From: Artocarpus heterophyllus
Taxonomy: Eukaryota > Streptophyta > Magnoliopsida > Rosales > Moraceae
Length of the DNA stretch: 64,000 bases
Direction: 5' to 3'
Assembly (NCBI GenBank): GCA_025403435.1
Contig: CM046353.1
Span: 27,279,715 to 27,343,714 of the forward strand
Below, in pieces: positions 23,434-34,340 of this stretch (positions are counted from its first letter, which is position 1; each line of letters starts with the position of its first letter). A program made the position numbers and the translations under genes. The notes beneath the pieces are model-generated. The model was not told where the DNA came from. It saw nothing but the letters and a program-made list of their open reading frames with translations, and made no database searches.

Positions 23434-24918
23434 TTAAAGAGCTTGAGGAAAAGGGACTTCTATTGGAAACTTATTCACTTCTTCTTCTTCTCTTTGAGGA
23501 ACACCTTCTTCCTTACTCGCATCTGTGGTGTTTGATTTTTCCAATGATTTACCACTGCGAGTAGTAACATGACTAACCTCTTTATCCTTCTCTTTAGTGT
23601 TAGAGGTTTGTATCATGCTTTGTCCTTCAGAAATGACCAAAGCTTGAGATGAACATTTTTCATTCAATTTTGAAATTTCTTTTGTCATATGTGTTAAAGC
23701 AGCTTCAATTTTCTCACATGACTTGTTTTGTATCTCAATGAATGCTTGTAATGTTTCTTCAAGAGATTTGCTCGAGTGTGAATCATGTTAAGGAACATTT
23801 TCTCCTGAGTGCATTTCTTCTTCATTCCATTGATTTCCCAATGATTGCCCTTCATTTGAATTCCTCTTGTCGAAATCCAAGTTGCGTCTTCCATCAGGAT
23901 TGAAAGTTTCAGGATAAGGAGTACAAGGCTTATGATTTGTCTTTAAGGCATTACATTGTTCCTCATATTCTCCTATCACTTCCTGATAAACATGACAGTC
24001 CAGTGGCTGTTGGTCAAACCTTTCATTCACAAAATTTGTTCCTTGTAGTTCAGCTTTTGTGACTGCATGACTTCCTTTCTCATTCTTTGCTTTGAGGATT
24101 TCTAATTCTCTTGTGAGGTTTTCAACTTGAACCCTAAGGTTGTTGCTATCCTCTTTCTTCAATTGATGAACTTCAGTTGACTTATAAGAAACATCTAATT
24201 CAGCCCACAAATGAACTCTTTCAACAAATTCATCAAGAAATTCCTTGGCCTCTTCAGGATCCTTGTGTAAAAATTTTCCATTGCACATCACTTCCAGATA
24301 TTGGCGATCATGACTTGTGAGTCCTTCGTAGAAAAAGCTAACAAGACGCCAATTCTCGCAACTATGGTGAGGACATTGACTCAACAAATCTTTGAATCTT
24401 TCCCATGCTTCGTAGAAATTTTCATGATTGTTTTGGGAGAAAGTCAGAATTTGTTTCTTAAGATTGTTTGTCTTTTGATATGGAAAGTATTTGTTGAAGA
24501 AAGCAGATGTCATGTCATTCCATGATTGAATGGATCGAGGTCTTAAAGAGTAAAGCCAACTTTTAGCTTTATCTTTCAGCGAGAAAGGGAAAATTTTCAA
24601 TTTGATGGAATTAGCGATATCAGGGTGGCTATGAAAAGTGGCAACAACTTCTTCAAATTCACGAATATGAACATAAGGATTTTCGCTTTCTAATCCAAAG
24701 AAGGTTGGTAAGAGTTGAATTATGCCAGGCTTAAAATCTTGTTGTGGAAGATTTGATGGAAACACAATACATGAAGGAGTTAAAGTGCGAGTCGGATGCA
24801 TGAAATCTTTCATCAGCATTCTTTGAGGATTCTCACCCAGATTTTCCATTGCAAACGAATTTGACAGAGTGGTCGACTGAGGATGAAAAATGCGAAAAAG
24901 AGTTTGACAATTGTTCAC
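23434..24918 (-). pseudogene. Athila A gag, one premature stop
   Basis: The capsid region is open over 376 codons (23788-24918). It contains MENLGENPQRMLMKDF, HIREFEEVVATFH, FPFSLKDKAKSWLYSL, WNDMTSAFFNKYFP and WERFKDLLSQCPHH, the Retrotrans_gag pattern. A TAA at 23788 replaces the CAA (Gln) still present in B; after it the same frame continues through MTKEISKLNEK to 23434. The real start codon is uncertain because both copies have changes near 24860-24920. A long charged linker follows the capsid; no zinc knuckle is evident. Confidence 0.85.
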
Positions 24919-25613
24919 TAGGGTTTCTTAAGTCTGAAGCCTTAACAAATTGACTAAGTTTGAATCATTAACCCTAAGTGTTTTTTTTTTACAAGGATAA
25001 AGACAAATGCTAAGCTTTTCTTTATTCAGGGAGAATAAAGTAGTGAATGAAAAGCACTCGCCTAAGTTATTTTATAGATTTTGAGAATTATATACCTTAA
25101 GGATGTTCCCAAGAAAGATTGGTGGGGCTAAGGCTCCTTAAAAACCAATCTCCTAGTCAGAGCAACGTTCCTGGAATGACTGGTGTTGGGAAATTTTCCA
25201 AAATTAACCGGCTATGGGAATAGTATCTGAGCCAGTACCAGCATCCAAACAGAACTTCCTCAAAGGATACTCTTCGCAAAACCACAATTTATTTTATGAA
25301 AAACCTAACTCTAAAATTTTATGATGTTTTATTTCTAGGGCAAAAACCTAAATCTAAACCTAAAACTAACAAAATAAATATTTTACAAAGAAAACGAAAG
25401 AAAATAAAATTTTTATGATTTTTTTAATGATTTTTTTTTATTTTTATGAATAGTGAACAGTGTGTGAATAGTGACATGAATAGTAATTTTTTGAATAGTA
25501 GCCTACTTAATTAAATAATCAAACTAGAATAACAATATTTACACTATTTACAAGATAAGGACAAAGTACTTAGTTTCCTGCTTAATTTAGCAATCTGACA
25601 AAGTAACAACACC
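24919..25613 (-). other. Athila A 5' leader, no gene
   Basis: The stretch between primer site and gag is non-coding and AT-rich. At 25448-25501 it carries four close variants of tgaatagt(g/a), including gaatagtgaacagtgtgtga. The same array is present in B at about 53043-53096. Nothing else stands out. Confidence 0.6.
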
Positions 25614-25631
25614 TTCCCGACAACGGCGTCA
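25614..25631 (-). other. primer-binding site of Athila A, tRNA-Asp type
   Basis: Minus-strand TGACGCCGTTGTCGGGAA resembles TGGCGCCGTTGCCGGGGA, the tRNA-Asp-complementary site used by Athila and Tat elements. B has the better TGACGCCGTTGCCGGGGA. Confidence 0.75.
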
Positions 25632-25637
25632 GATTTT

Positions 25638-27850
25638 TGGTTACGCCCCAAAAATGTTTTTCTTTAAACGACAGGCGTTTATAGTATAGAAAAGTTGTCG
25701 TATCCACAGGGAGATGAAAATTTATACCTCGGTAAATTGATAAAAATAAACGTTCAAAAAGACAAGCACTTTTTCAAATCAAAGTGTAAAATGATATCAA
25801 TATTTTTGTGGTTTTTATTCAAAATTTAATTCAAAATTTAAAGCATAAAATTAAAACGATGAAACTTTGAGAATCCCTTGTATGTTTTGCAACTGATATG
25901 GAATTTTAACTCTAATTAATAATTATCTAAAGTATTTGATTTATTATATCTTATCTCATTAATTGCAAGCACATTTTACTAATTATATAGGTCAACCTAA
26001 ATCAACAATATAACAAGCCATAATGCAGTAAGGGTCTTCCTATAAAAACTAGCAAAATAATTACTGGTGCACTAATTATGAAAATTATAACAGCTGTCAC
26101 TCAATTATAATTAACATAATTATAGGATAGAAAAGATAATAACAAATCAAAATTAATATATTTTAGCAGAATAAATTTTTACATTAACTCCGGCAGCACT
26201 TCATCTTATGAAATATCTAGAATCGACAATATAACAAGTCATACTGCAGTAAAAGACATTCCATAAAATTAAGCATTATTTTATTATTATTAATATTAAC
26301 TATGCAACACAATTAAATTACATAAAGAAAGCATGACTGAATTTATGTAAAAATTAGCAGCATAACAACATCAACAATAATTATTGAAAACATAAAGATA
26401 TAATTTATTCCACAAAATATAAACATTACCACACAGATATAGAGTTAAAATCCATACCAAGATACTATGCATACAAGATCATCTCTCTGCCTCACCAGAC
26501 ACTCTACTCTAATTTAAGCATTATTTTATTATTATTTATTACCTAAGAAGATACTGCTGAGTCTAACTCAGCAGTAAGGAAAGGACGGGGAAAAGAGGGC
26601 CAAAGGCCCGAAGGGGATGATTTCTTCATGGGGCAATGCAAGACTATTCATAGCCTTGAAAAGTTACTGTATATCATATGTAATCATCATTTTTCCCTGT
26701 TGAAAGTTGACAAATTCGGATCATTTGATCCTTTTTCTCCTCCTTTTCTTCACGCTGAGATTCGCTCTTGATTGTGCGTTTTAAGCTTTAAAATCCTGTG
26801 CTTTGCGGCATGAGAAGGCACCAAATCGGGTTGATCTGGACTGTTAATTTCACAATCCAATGGCTTCAAACACGCGTGAGAATGGGCCCAGGTGGGACCA
26901 GTGGGACTGAGATTTTAGGACCGTTAGATCAGTCTAGGCATTCCCATCGAATGGCTGAGAGAGTAGCTGCACGTGGACATGACCGCACGAGATTCCACTC
27001 TGGCCGAGATTCCCTCTGACTCTCTCTGCAGCTTGTCTGAGCATGTGATGCACACACCAATCAAAGGTTGACACGTGGAATCCGTGACTGAGACACGCAG
27101 CTTCTTCGACATGCGTCAGCGCTGGCGCTTCTCCTCAGCTGACGCGTGGCCTGACGTCTGCAGCGATCCAACAGGCGAGATTCAATTGGTAGCTGATCCG
27201 AAGGCTGAAAATGTGCCACGTGTCCCTTAAATTTTAAATTCAAATTTTATTTTTCTCCTTGATGCATTTGATGTCTGATTTTATCCATTTTGGTGTCGTT
27301 TTGCTCCGTTTTTCCTCCAGATTTCAAATCTAAAAATCACAAACACACTAATATTAATTATTTTACAAACATAATATTTACAAAAATATTTATTTTACAT
27401 TAAAACACACAAAAATAAATAAAAACTCATAAAATTTCCAGTCTCTTATGGTTTGACACAGATATAATTTTTATGACTTGGAAATATTTTTAGAAATTAC
27501 TAAAAATATAATAAGACATATTTACAAACTTAAAACACACTATCAAACACTCTAAAACTCAAAATAAAATAACCGCATTACTTTTATGGTTTTTACTATT
27601 TACAGACTAGAAACTTATTTAACACACCAAAATGACTCTAAAAATTTCTAACAATTCTATTAACATAAAAACACACTAAAAACACATTTTTAAACATATT
27701 TACACACTAAGACACAAAATACTTATTAACACAAAATTGCTATTAATTAGAGAATTTAATGAGAAATAAAAGCATAAATAAATTATTTAAGCCTTAGAAA
27801 ATGTACACTTTTACAGTCTCATCACCCACATATTAAATCAACTGCTATAA
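25638..27850 (-). repeat. 5' LTR of Athila A
   Basis: In minus-strand sense it ends GGGGCGTAACCA at 25638, six bases before the primer site. The outer edge is not sharply visible and lies somewhere at 27,800-28,050, where the 3' end of copia-A begins. The promoter region is near 26650. Several short open frames inside (for example 26798-27019) recur in B but are antisense LTR sequence. Confidence 0.65.
26645..26652 (-). promoter_or_regulatory. mutated TATA box of the Athila A LTR
   Basis: The minus strand reads GGCTATGAATAGTC, whereas the same place in B (54223-54230) reads GGCTATAAATAGTC. One A-to-G change removes the TATA core in copy A. Confidence 0.65.
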
Positions 27851-28086
27851 TAAGAAACAAAACACATGAATCATGGCAAAAAATCTTCTAAATAACGAGT
27901 ATTATCTTCTATGTATCACAATATATCTTGTTTCTTAGATTTTCTCTCTTATCTTAATGAATAAACCCTATGTTTATTCTAGGTCCAAACCTTATCGATA
28001 TTTCTCAGAAATAAAGTTGTGCACTTAACTGAAGATGAAATGAGAAAATATCATAAATATAGAGTTTCACAACAAAGTACAACAAA

Positions 28087-29592
28087 TTACATGAGGGAAC
28101 CAAGTCCCATTCTGTCCACATGATCCCTAAATTTTACTGGTGGCATGCCTTTAGTAAAGGGATAGGCAATCATCAATTCAGTGCTTATGTGTTCAATGAC
28201 CACTGCTTTATCCTTAACACGCTCTCTTATGGCTAGATACTTAATGTCGATGTGTTTGCTTCGACTATCGCTCTTGTTGTTTCTAGCCATAAAAACAGCA
28301 GTTGACTTGTCACAGAATATCCTCAATGGCCTAGAGATAGAATCCACAATCCTAAGCCCAGAAATGAAACTCTTGATCCATACACCATGTGAGGTAGCCT
28401 CAAAACAAGATACGAACTCAGCCTCCATAGTGGAAGTAGCAGTCAGAGTTTGCTTGGCACTCCTCCATGAAATAGCTCCACTAGCTAGCATGAAAATGTA
28501 TCCGGAAGTTGATTTCTGTGAATCAATGCAGCTAGTGAAGTCAGAGTCAGAGTAGCCAATGACCTCCAAGTTGTCAGTCCGTCTGTACATAAGCATGTAG
28601 TCTTTGGTCCCTTGCAGGTACCTCATCACCTTCTTTGCAGCCTTCCAGTGGTCTAATCCTGGATTACTCTGATATCTGCCCAACATTCCTACAGCGAATG
28701 CAATGTCAGGTCTTGTGCAAACCTGAGCATACATAAGGCTTCCAACAGCTGAAGCATATGGAATGTTGCGCATCTGTTCTCTTTCAAGGTCATTTTTCAG
28801 GCACTGATTCAAATTGAATCTGTCACCCTTCACAACGAGAGCTATACTTGGTGAACAATTTTTCATCCGAAATCTCTCCAAAACTTTGTTGATATAGGCC
28901 TCTTGAGATAGACCCAAAATGTGTTTATATCTGTCTCTGTGTATCTTAATGCCTATAACGAAGGATGCATCACCCATATCCTTCATGTCAAAGCTTTTAG
29001 AGAGGAATTGTTTTACCTCATGTAGCATACCCTTGTCATTGGTTGCAAGTAGAATGTCATCCACATATAGAACCAGGAAACAAATTTTACTCCCATTGAC
29101 CTTTTGGTATATACATTAATCCATGATGTTCTCTACGAATCTAAATGAAGAGATGACGTCATGAAATTTTAAATACCACTGACGGGAGGCTTGCTTCAAC
29201 CCATATATGGATTTCTTAAGCTTACACACCAACTGCTCACCATTACTGGAGGAGAATCCTTCTGGTTGTTTCATATAAACCTCTTCCTCTAGTTCACCAT
29301 TGAGAAATGTTGTTTTCACATCCATTTGTTGCAACTCTAAGTCAAAATGATCAACAAGTGCCAAGGTAATACAGAGGGAATCTTTCTTAGATACAAGAGA
29401 AAAGGTCTCCTTGTAGTCGATTCCTTCCTTCTGAGTGAATCCTTTGGTGACGAGTCTTGCCTTATATCTTTCGATGTTGCCCAATGAGTCTTTTTTCGTC
29501 TTATAGACCCATTTACACCCTATGGCTTTTGCACCATCAGGCAACTCGACAAAGATCCCAGACTCCATTGGATGCCATAGAATCCATCTCAT
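28087..29592 (-). pseudogene. copia-A reverse transcriptase and RNase H, one stop
   Basis: RT is almost complete. GCKWVYKTKKDSLGNIERYK, QMDVKTTFLNGELEEEVYMK and IYGLKQASRQWYLKFHD precede the catalytic LYVDDILLATNDKG, which is intact. A TAA at 29116-29118 replaces CAA (Gln), which copia-B still has (MDQCIYQKVN). RNase H carries YSDSDFTSCIDSQKSTSGY, TSTMEAEFVSC, FCDKSTAVFMARNN and RSKHIDIKYLAIRE, and ends RMGLGSLM at 28087. Apart from the stop the catalytic residues look sound, so this copy decayed less than its neighbours. Confidence 0.9.
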
Positions 29593-30675
29593 CCTTCATT
29601 GCATCATACCAAAGTTTTGATTCTTGGCAACTCATGGCTTGTGAAAACGTTTCGGGATCATTTTTGGCTCCAATGTTATAGTCCGATTCTTGCAGATACA
29701 CCACATAATCACTAGAAATTACCGATTTCCTTTCTCTAGTAGATCTCCTTAATGTTGGTTCAACATTTTCCTGAGGGATCTGTTGTCCAACTTGTTGCTC
29801 AATTGTTTCCGGTGGTTCTTGAGCAACTTGACCTTCTAGATTATTATCAGCAATCTGTGGAACCTCAATTATTGGTTGCATAACACTCGATTGAACTATA
29901 GGAGTGCTATGAACTATGATCAACCAATCACTTGATGTAGATGGTTGAGCTTCAGTATGATCTCTTTCAGAAACTATGTTCCGAAATTGATTGCTCCCAC
30001 TAATCAAGTCATTCTCAAGAAACTTTGCATTCCTTGATTCCATAAATCTAGTGCTGTGAGTTGGATAGTAGAATCTATATCCTTTGGACCTTTCGGCATA
30101 TCCAACGAAATACCCGCTAATGGTCCTCGGATCTAGCTTCTTCTCTTGTGGGTTGTATACTCTTACTTCAGACGGACATCCCCAAATGCGTATATGTCAC
30201 AAACTCGATTTCCAACCCTTCCATAACTCAAATGCCATCTTTGGGACAGCCTAAATCGAAACCCGGTTTAATATATACACAACCGTCTTAAGAGCTTCAG
30301 TCCACAAGGACTTAGGCAGGTTGGAGTTACTCTGCATGCTCCTCAACATGTCCATTAATGTTCGGTTTCTTCTTTCTGCTACACCATTATGATCCGGAGA
30401 ACCAGGCATGGTGTATTGGGCAACTATCCCATGCTCTTAGAGAAACCTCGCAAATGGACCTTGATCTTGCCCATCCTGAGTGTATCTACCATAATATTCT
30501 CCACCTCTATCTGTCCTCATGATCTTTATTTGCTTTCTTCATTGTTTCTCTACTTCAGCCTTAAAAACCTTAAGGACGTCTAATGCTTCGTCCTTTGTAT
30601 GAAGCAAGTAGAGATACATGTACCGTGAGTAATCATCTATGAAAGAGATGAAGTATTTCAGACCATATGAGTCCA
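29537..30675 (-). pseudogene. copia-A integrase core and hinge, frame-broken
   Basis: The catalytic core is spread over several frames between about 30100 and 30675. Recognisable pieces include a TD-RGGEYYG-like block and a GVAERRN-like block. The hinge to RT is open at 29537-30043 and includes RRSTRERKSVISSDYVVYLQ and DPETFSQAMSCQESKLWYDA, the usual lead-in to copia RT. Frameshifts at about 30050 and 30670 isolate these parts. Confidence 0.75.
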
Positions 30676-31332
30676 TTACTGCACTATGATTTCTAATATT
30701 TCTGAACTCCTCTTGGGACCTTTCTTAGACTTGTTGGTTAGCTTTCCCTTAATGCAACCCATACAAGTTTCGAAGTCAGTAAAATCCAAAGTACTAAGTA
30801 CTCCGTCATTCACTAACCACTTGATTCTCTCAATGGAGATATGTCCTAATCTTCGATGCCACAACATAGAGGAATCCTCATTTATAACACAATGTTTAAT
30901 GCCAGATTGAACATGCATAGTAGTATGATGTGGTTTATTTTGCAAATTAATTGAGAAAAGACCATCAGACAAAGCACCATTCCCAACAAGATCATATTTA
31001 TAAAATAAACTGAAACATTTGTCTAAAAAAGTAAAGGAATATCCTAAAGGTACAAGTCTGGAAACAGAAATTAAGTTCCTAGAAAAGTTTGGAACATAAA
31101 ATGTCTTATCCAATTCCAAAATAAAACCACTACTTAAGACTAAGGTGCATGTTCCAATGGCTTCCACATGTGAACGCATCTTGTTTCCTAAAGAGATGCT
31201 CAGTTCACTTCCCACTGGCTTCCTTAGGTTTTGCATACCCTGCAAGGTATTCGAAACATGGATTATAGATCTAGAATCAATCCACAATGTGTTATAAACA
31301 ACATCAACCATATTAGATTCATAACAAACCAA
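30676..31332 (-). pseudogene. copia-A protease and integrase N-terminus, degenerate
   Basis: The protease signature reads LWIDSRSIIHVSNTLQG; the catalytic DSG is DSR, so activity would be lost. FYVPNFSRNLISVSRLVPLG is the standard copia block that follows. The integrase zinc domain reads LWHRRLGHISIERI and CMGCIKGKLT with both His and both Cys intact. The frame stops at 30676 just before the catalytic core. It is separated from gag by a stop at 31366. Confidence 0.85.
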
Positions 31333-31365
31333 TGAGATTGGATTACCTTTCTTCTCAAGCCAACT

Positions 31366-32125
31366 CTAAAATTTTGTGCAATCCTTCTTCATGTGTCCCT
31401 TCTTTTTACAAAAGAAACACTTGGATTCCTTCTTAATGACAGCTTTGGGAGGTATTTTACCCTTCCCCTTGTCCTTGGCTTGATATTGGTCTTGATTCTG
31501 ATTCTTTCCTCTCGTGGTTGTCAGTGCAGTTTCACCCATTTCCATTACAAGTCGCCCCTCTTCTTGAGTACACATGTTCAGAAGCTTATTAATTGACCAT
31601 TTGTCTTTATGTATATTGTAGGAAATCTTAAAGGGCCCATATTGTTTTGGTAGGGTGTTTAGAATGTAGTGCACCAAGAAAGACTCAGACATATCCACCT
31701 CAAGGTTCTTGAGTTGAGCCGCTATGTCTCTCATCTCCATGATGTGCTCACGCACACCTCTCACACTGGTGAGCCTCAAGGACGAGAACCTCATAATTAG
31801 GGTGCTGGCAAGTGCCTTATCTGAAGTTTCAAACTGCTCATTAATGGCCTTCAGCAATGCCCAGACTTTGTCATACTGTTCGACGGAACCACGTATCCCA
31901 GTAGAGATTTTAGTCTTTATGAACATGACGCTAAGGCGATTAGATCGCTCCCAACGTTCATAAAGAGCAATCTCATCCTGAGTGCTGGTTTCAGTAATTA
32001 CGGGCTCGTCTTTCCTTATAGCATAATCAATGTCCATCCACCCCAAGTGAAGGAGAATCCTCTCATTCCAGACCTTATAATTATCCCCTTTCAGCTCAGG
32101 GATATCACATCAAACATCAGAGAAA
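31366..32125 (-). pseudogene. copia-A gag
   Basis: The open part (31366-32046, 226 codons) contains ALYERWERSNRLSVMFIKTK, RFSSLRLTSVRGVREHIMEM and the knuckle CFFCKKKGHMKKDC, an intact CX2CX4HX4C. In-frame sequence continues upstream of the first Met (LKGDNYKVWNERILLHLGW) to about 32125, across one TGA, so the real start lies upstream. Just before it the strand reads ttttaattatgcag, which resembles a 3' splice site. The downstream stop at 31366 falls before the protease. Confidence 0.85.
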
Positions 32126-33541
32126 TTCACAGGTTGTATGACTGCATAATTAAAACAAACATGCTTATGATCCAAAATATTGAGGCTAATAAACATAAAT
32201 CATGCTTTACCAATGTAAATTATGCATAAAATCATGAATCTATGACATAAAACTTGCCTGTGGGCTAAAGTTCTAATTCAATTAGATTCATTTTACTGTA
32301 TGATAAAACTATCAAATTATGTTCCATTTTCTAATACCTGTGGGTAAATTAGAAAATATAATTTGATACTTTATCCCAATTAGTCATACTAATATAATAA
32401 AAATTCCTGTGAGATAAAGTTTATTATATTGAGTACAACTAATTGCAATAAATGTCTTTAACCAAATGTGATCCTGAACAAATTAATATATAATTTTGTA
32501 TAATTAGAGGTGCTATGGCTAAGCTCTAATTATTCAAAATCATATGGATCACTAGACATTTAATTTTGTTCATAAAATTATTCATGAAAAATTGCATATT
32601 CTATAGGCAATATAATAATTATGAACAAAATCTCATTTTGTGCTAAATAAGTTAATTTAACTTAATAACATGCATAATTAAACTCAAAATTATGCATATA
32701 ACAATAATTAGCACATCAATTATCACAATATGTTTTCCAATAAAACATTCATTAAGATAGAACAATTTCTAAACGATATGCATAATTAATTTCATAATTT
32801 ATGCATTAAAACGTATTTCCTAAATTATGTGCATAATAACAACAATAAAATTATGCACATAAAACAAATACTTGGCACATAATGTATAAAATAAATTTTC
32901 AATGAAATTATTGCAAAAATTATGTGCATATCCAAAATCTAAAATTAATTGAAATATTTTTTTTTGGATTTTTTTATTATTTTTTTATTTCCCCTTAAAT
33001 GGCATCCTTTTGCTTAAAAGGGGGGGGTCCTAAAACGGCGCCGTTCTGCCTTAGGGGGGGGGGGGGTTCACACGCCAGCCAAAAACGACGGGTCGTTTTG
33101 CTGCCTGAATGCAAAACGACCTGTCGTATGGGGTCGTCTTCTTCCTTCAACCGGGTCGTTCTGACTCGGTTTTGACCCGCGCGACCCAACGAAAAACCCG
33201 ACGGTTTTTCCTCCCTCCGACTTCCATTTCAGTCGTTCCAAATCGCAAAATAATCAGAATTCAAAAATATATTGATCTATGAACTGAAAACACATAATGA
33301 ATTAAGAATGCATATTGATCAAACTTTGTTTTTCACGGCCACAATGTCGGCATTCACAGCTTACAAAAGTTGGTCGAATTTCTCGGTTTTTCATCATAAA
33401 ACATTAAGAAAACATCAACTTAATGGTTTTCTAGCAGTAACAATGAAAAATGCCAAAGAAAAAAATAAAACCCAAGTCGCGGCTCTTATGTCGTGAAGCA
33501 GAGCAAATTTTCGTTCAGAATTGAACACAAGGAAGAGGTAT
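32126..33541 (-). other. copia-A 5' leader with at least eight hairpins, no gene
   Basis: This 1.4-kb leader lacks a gene. From 32220 to 32930 it folds into consecutive AT-rich hairpins. The clearest are 32302-32335 with 32348-32375, 32381-32405 with 32417-32442, about 32484-32510 with 32525-32547, and 32562-32581 with about 32613-32631. Loops 1-3 contain CCTGTGGG, CCTGTGGG and CCTGTGAG in plus orientation (32257, 32337, 32406). Further palindromes of the type atgcataatt...aattatgcat lie at 32670-32930. At 33020-33130 there are runs of 8 and 13 G and the palindromes aacggcgccgtt and aaaacgacgggtcgtttt. Confidence 0.65.
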
Positions 33542-33559
33542 GGAGGCTCGGATACCAAA
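33542..33559 (-). other. primer-binding site of copia-A, tRNA-Met type
   Basis: Minus-strand TTTGGTATCCGAGCCTCC directly follows the LTR and matches TTGGTATCAGAGCC with one substitution in the core. Confidence 0.85.
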
Positions 33560-33914
33560 TGTTATATCAAATTGCAACTTTCTCAATAATTTGAATACAT
33601 AAAGCGGAAGCAAGGGAATCATAGTTATTACCTCCTGCCATTGTCTTTTCTTCCTCTGTTTTGGCGAATTTCACTCTGCAAAACAAATTCTTTGATTTTC
33701 TGGGCACTCACAATTGTCTGAAGATGGTGTGTAATTTTATTTCTATCAATTGTGTGCTCAGGGACCCAAACCTTTTTTAACCGTGACCATCACACGGTTG
33801 TAACGGTTGGTATTAACCGTTACACGTGAGAGGCAGTTGAAGTTGGTTTTTGTATGTTTCAGCATAAACAAAACACGTGGGCCAAAATTGAGACGGTCAA
33901 AATGAATTTTAACA
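33560..33914 (-). repeat. 5' LTR of copia-A (355 bp)
   Basis: In minus-strand sense it starts TGTTAAAATTCATTTTGACC at 33914 and ends TTTGATATAACA at 33560: TG...CA with a TGTTA/TAACA inversion. The outer edge cuts the gag frame of copia-3. The base tract beyond it, tctaa at 33915-33919, would be the target duplication, but the partner at the 3' end is lost. Confidence 0.85.
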
Positions 33915-34340
33915 TCTAATTCACGGAAAATTTCAATCAATTCTCCGTAATGTACAGAGAGTGCTTTTCCATTTTGTTTGGCTATAAAAGCCTTTTTATT
34001 CAAGGCGAAAACCTATAGTTCATCACTTTCATCATAGAAAGCCTTTGCCAAGATACTCCAAATTTCATGTGCAACGGATAGGCAAAGATAACGCTTCATA
34101 ATATCCGAAGTCATAGACATCAACAACTACCTTTTGACTTTCTGATTTTCAGCTTACCACTTCTCATATTCTTCTAATTCAGCAGGTGGCTTTGGCTTGC
34201 CACAAATGTAGGAGAATATCTCCCTCTCAGCAATATGCATCTTCGTCCTTTGGGACCGCATATCATTATTGGATTCGATGAGGACAATACGCTTGGCTTC
34301 AGTGGCTTGGAGGCGGCACTAAGGAAATTGCACACAACGG
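33915..34340 (-). pseudogene. copia-3 gag fragment (UBN2-like)
   Basis: The minus strand reads EIFSYICGKPKPPAELEEYE, KW, stop, AENQKVKR, stop, LLMSMTSDIM, then AHEIWSILAKAFYDESDEL, a stop, and KQNGKALSVHYGELIEIFRE. These are the conserved helices of copia gag_2/UBN2 proteins. The frame is cut at LD|V by the copia-A LTR. Three stops make it non-functional. Confidence 0.8.

Larger units (their letters stand above)
19108..27850 (-). mobile_element. Athila-like Ty3/gypsy element A, degenerate, no 3' LTR
   Basis: On the minus strand the order is LTR (25638 to about 27850), tRNA-Asp-type primer site, leader, gag, protease, RT, RNase H, integrase and 3' non-coding sequence. The pol wording and the DLGAS protease motif place it in or near Athila. 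It is cut at about 19108, before any polypurine tract or 3' LTR. Element B at 46524-55445 is a close copy. Frames are broken by three pol frameshifts and several stops. Confidence 0.85.
27850..33914 (-). mobile_element. Ty1/copia element copia-A, degenerate, 3' LTR missing
   Basis: The minus-strand order is 5' LTR, primer site, long leader, gag, protease, integrase, RT and RNase H. The 5' LTR (33560-33914) is sharp and interrupts the gag frame of another copia at LD|V, so it is a genuine insertion. The 3' end runs directly into the Athila A LTR without its own LTR. The same join is seen in B/copia-B. I do not assign a lineage beyond Ty1/copia. Confidence 0.85.

Noticed and set aside
26798..27019. 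Plus-strand frame conserved with 54346-54597
   Set aside because: Both lie inside the Athila LTR, antisense to it. Conservation reflects recent duplication, and the 62- and 60-codon frames on the other strand are no more convincing.
28181..28555. 124-codon plus-strand frame, with a 138-codon counterpart at 55725-56141
   Set aside because: Both are antisense to copia RNase H; their similarity follows from the duplication and the coding strand.
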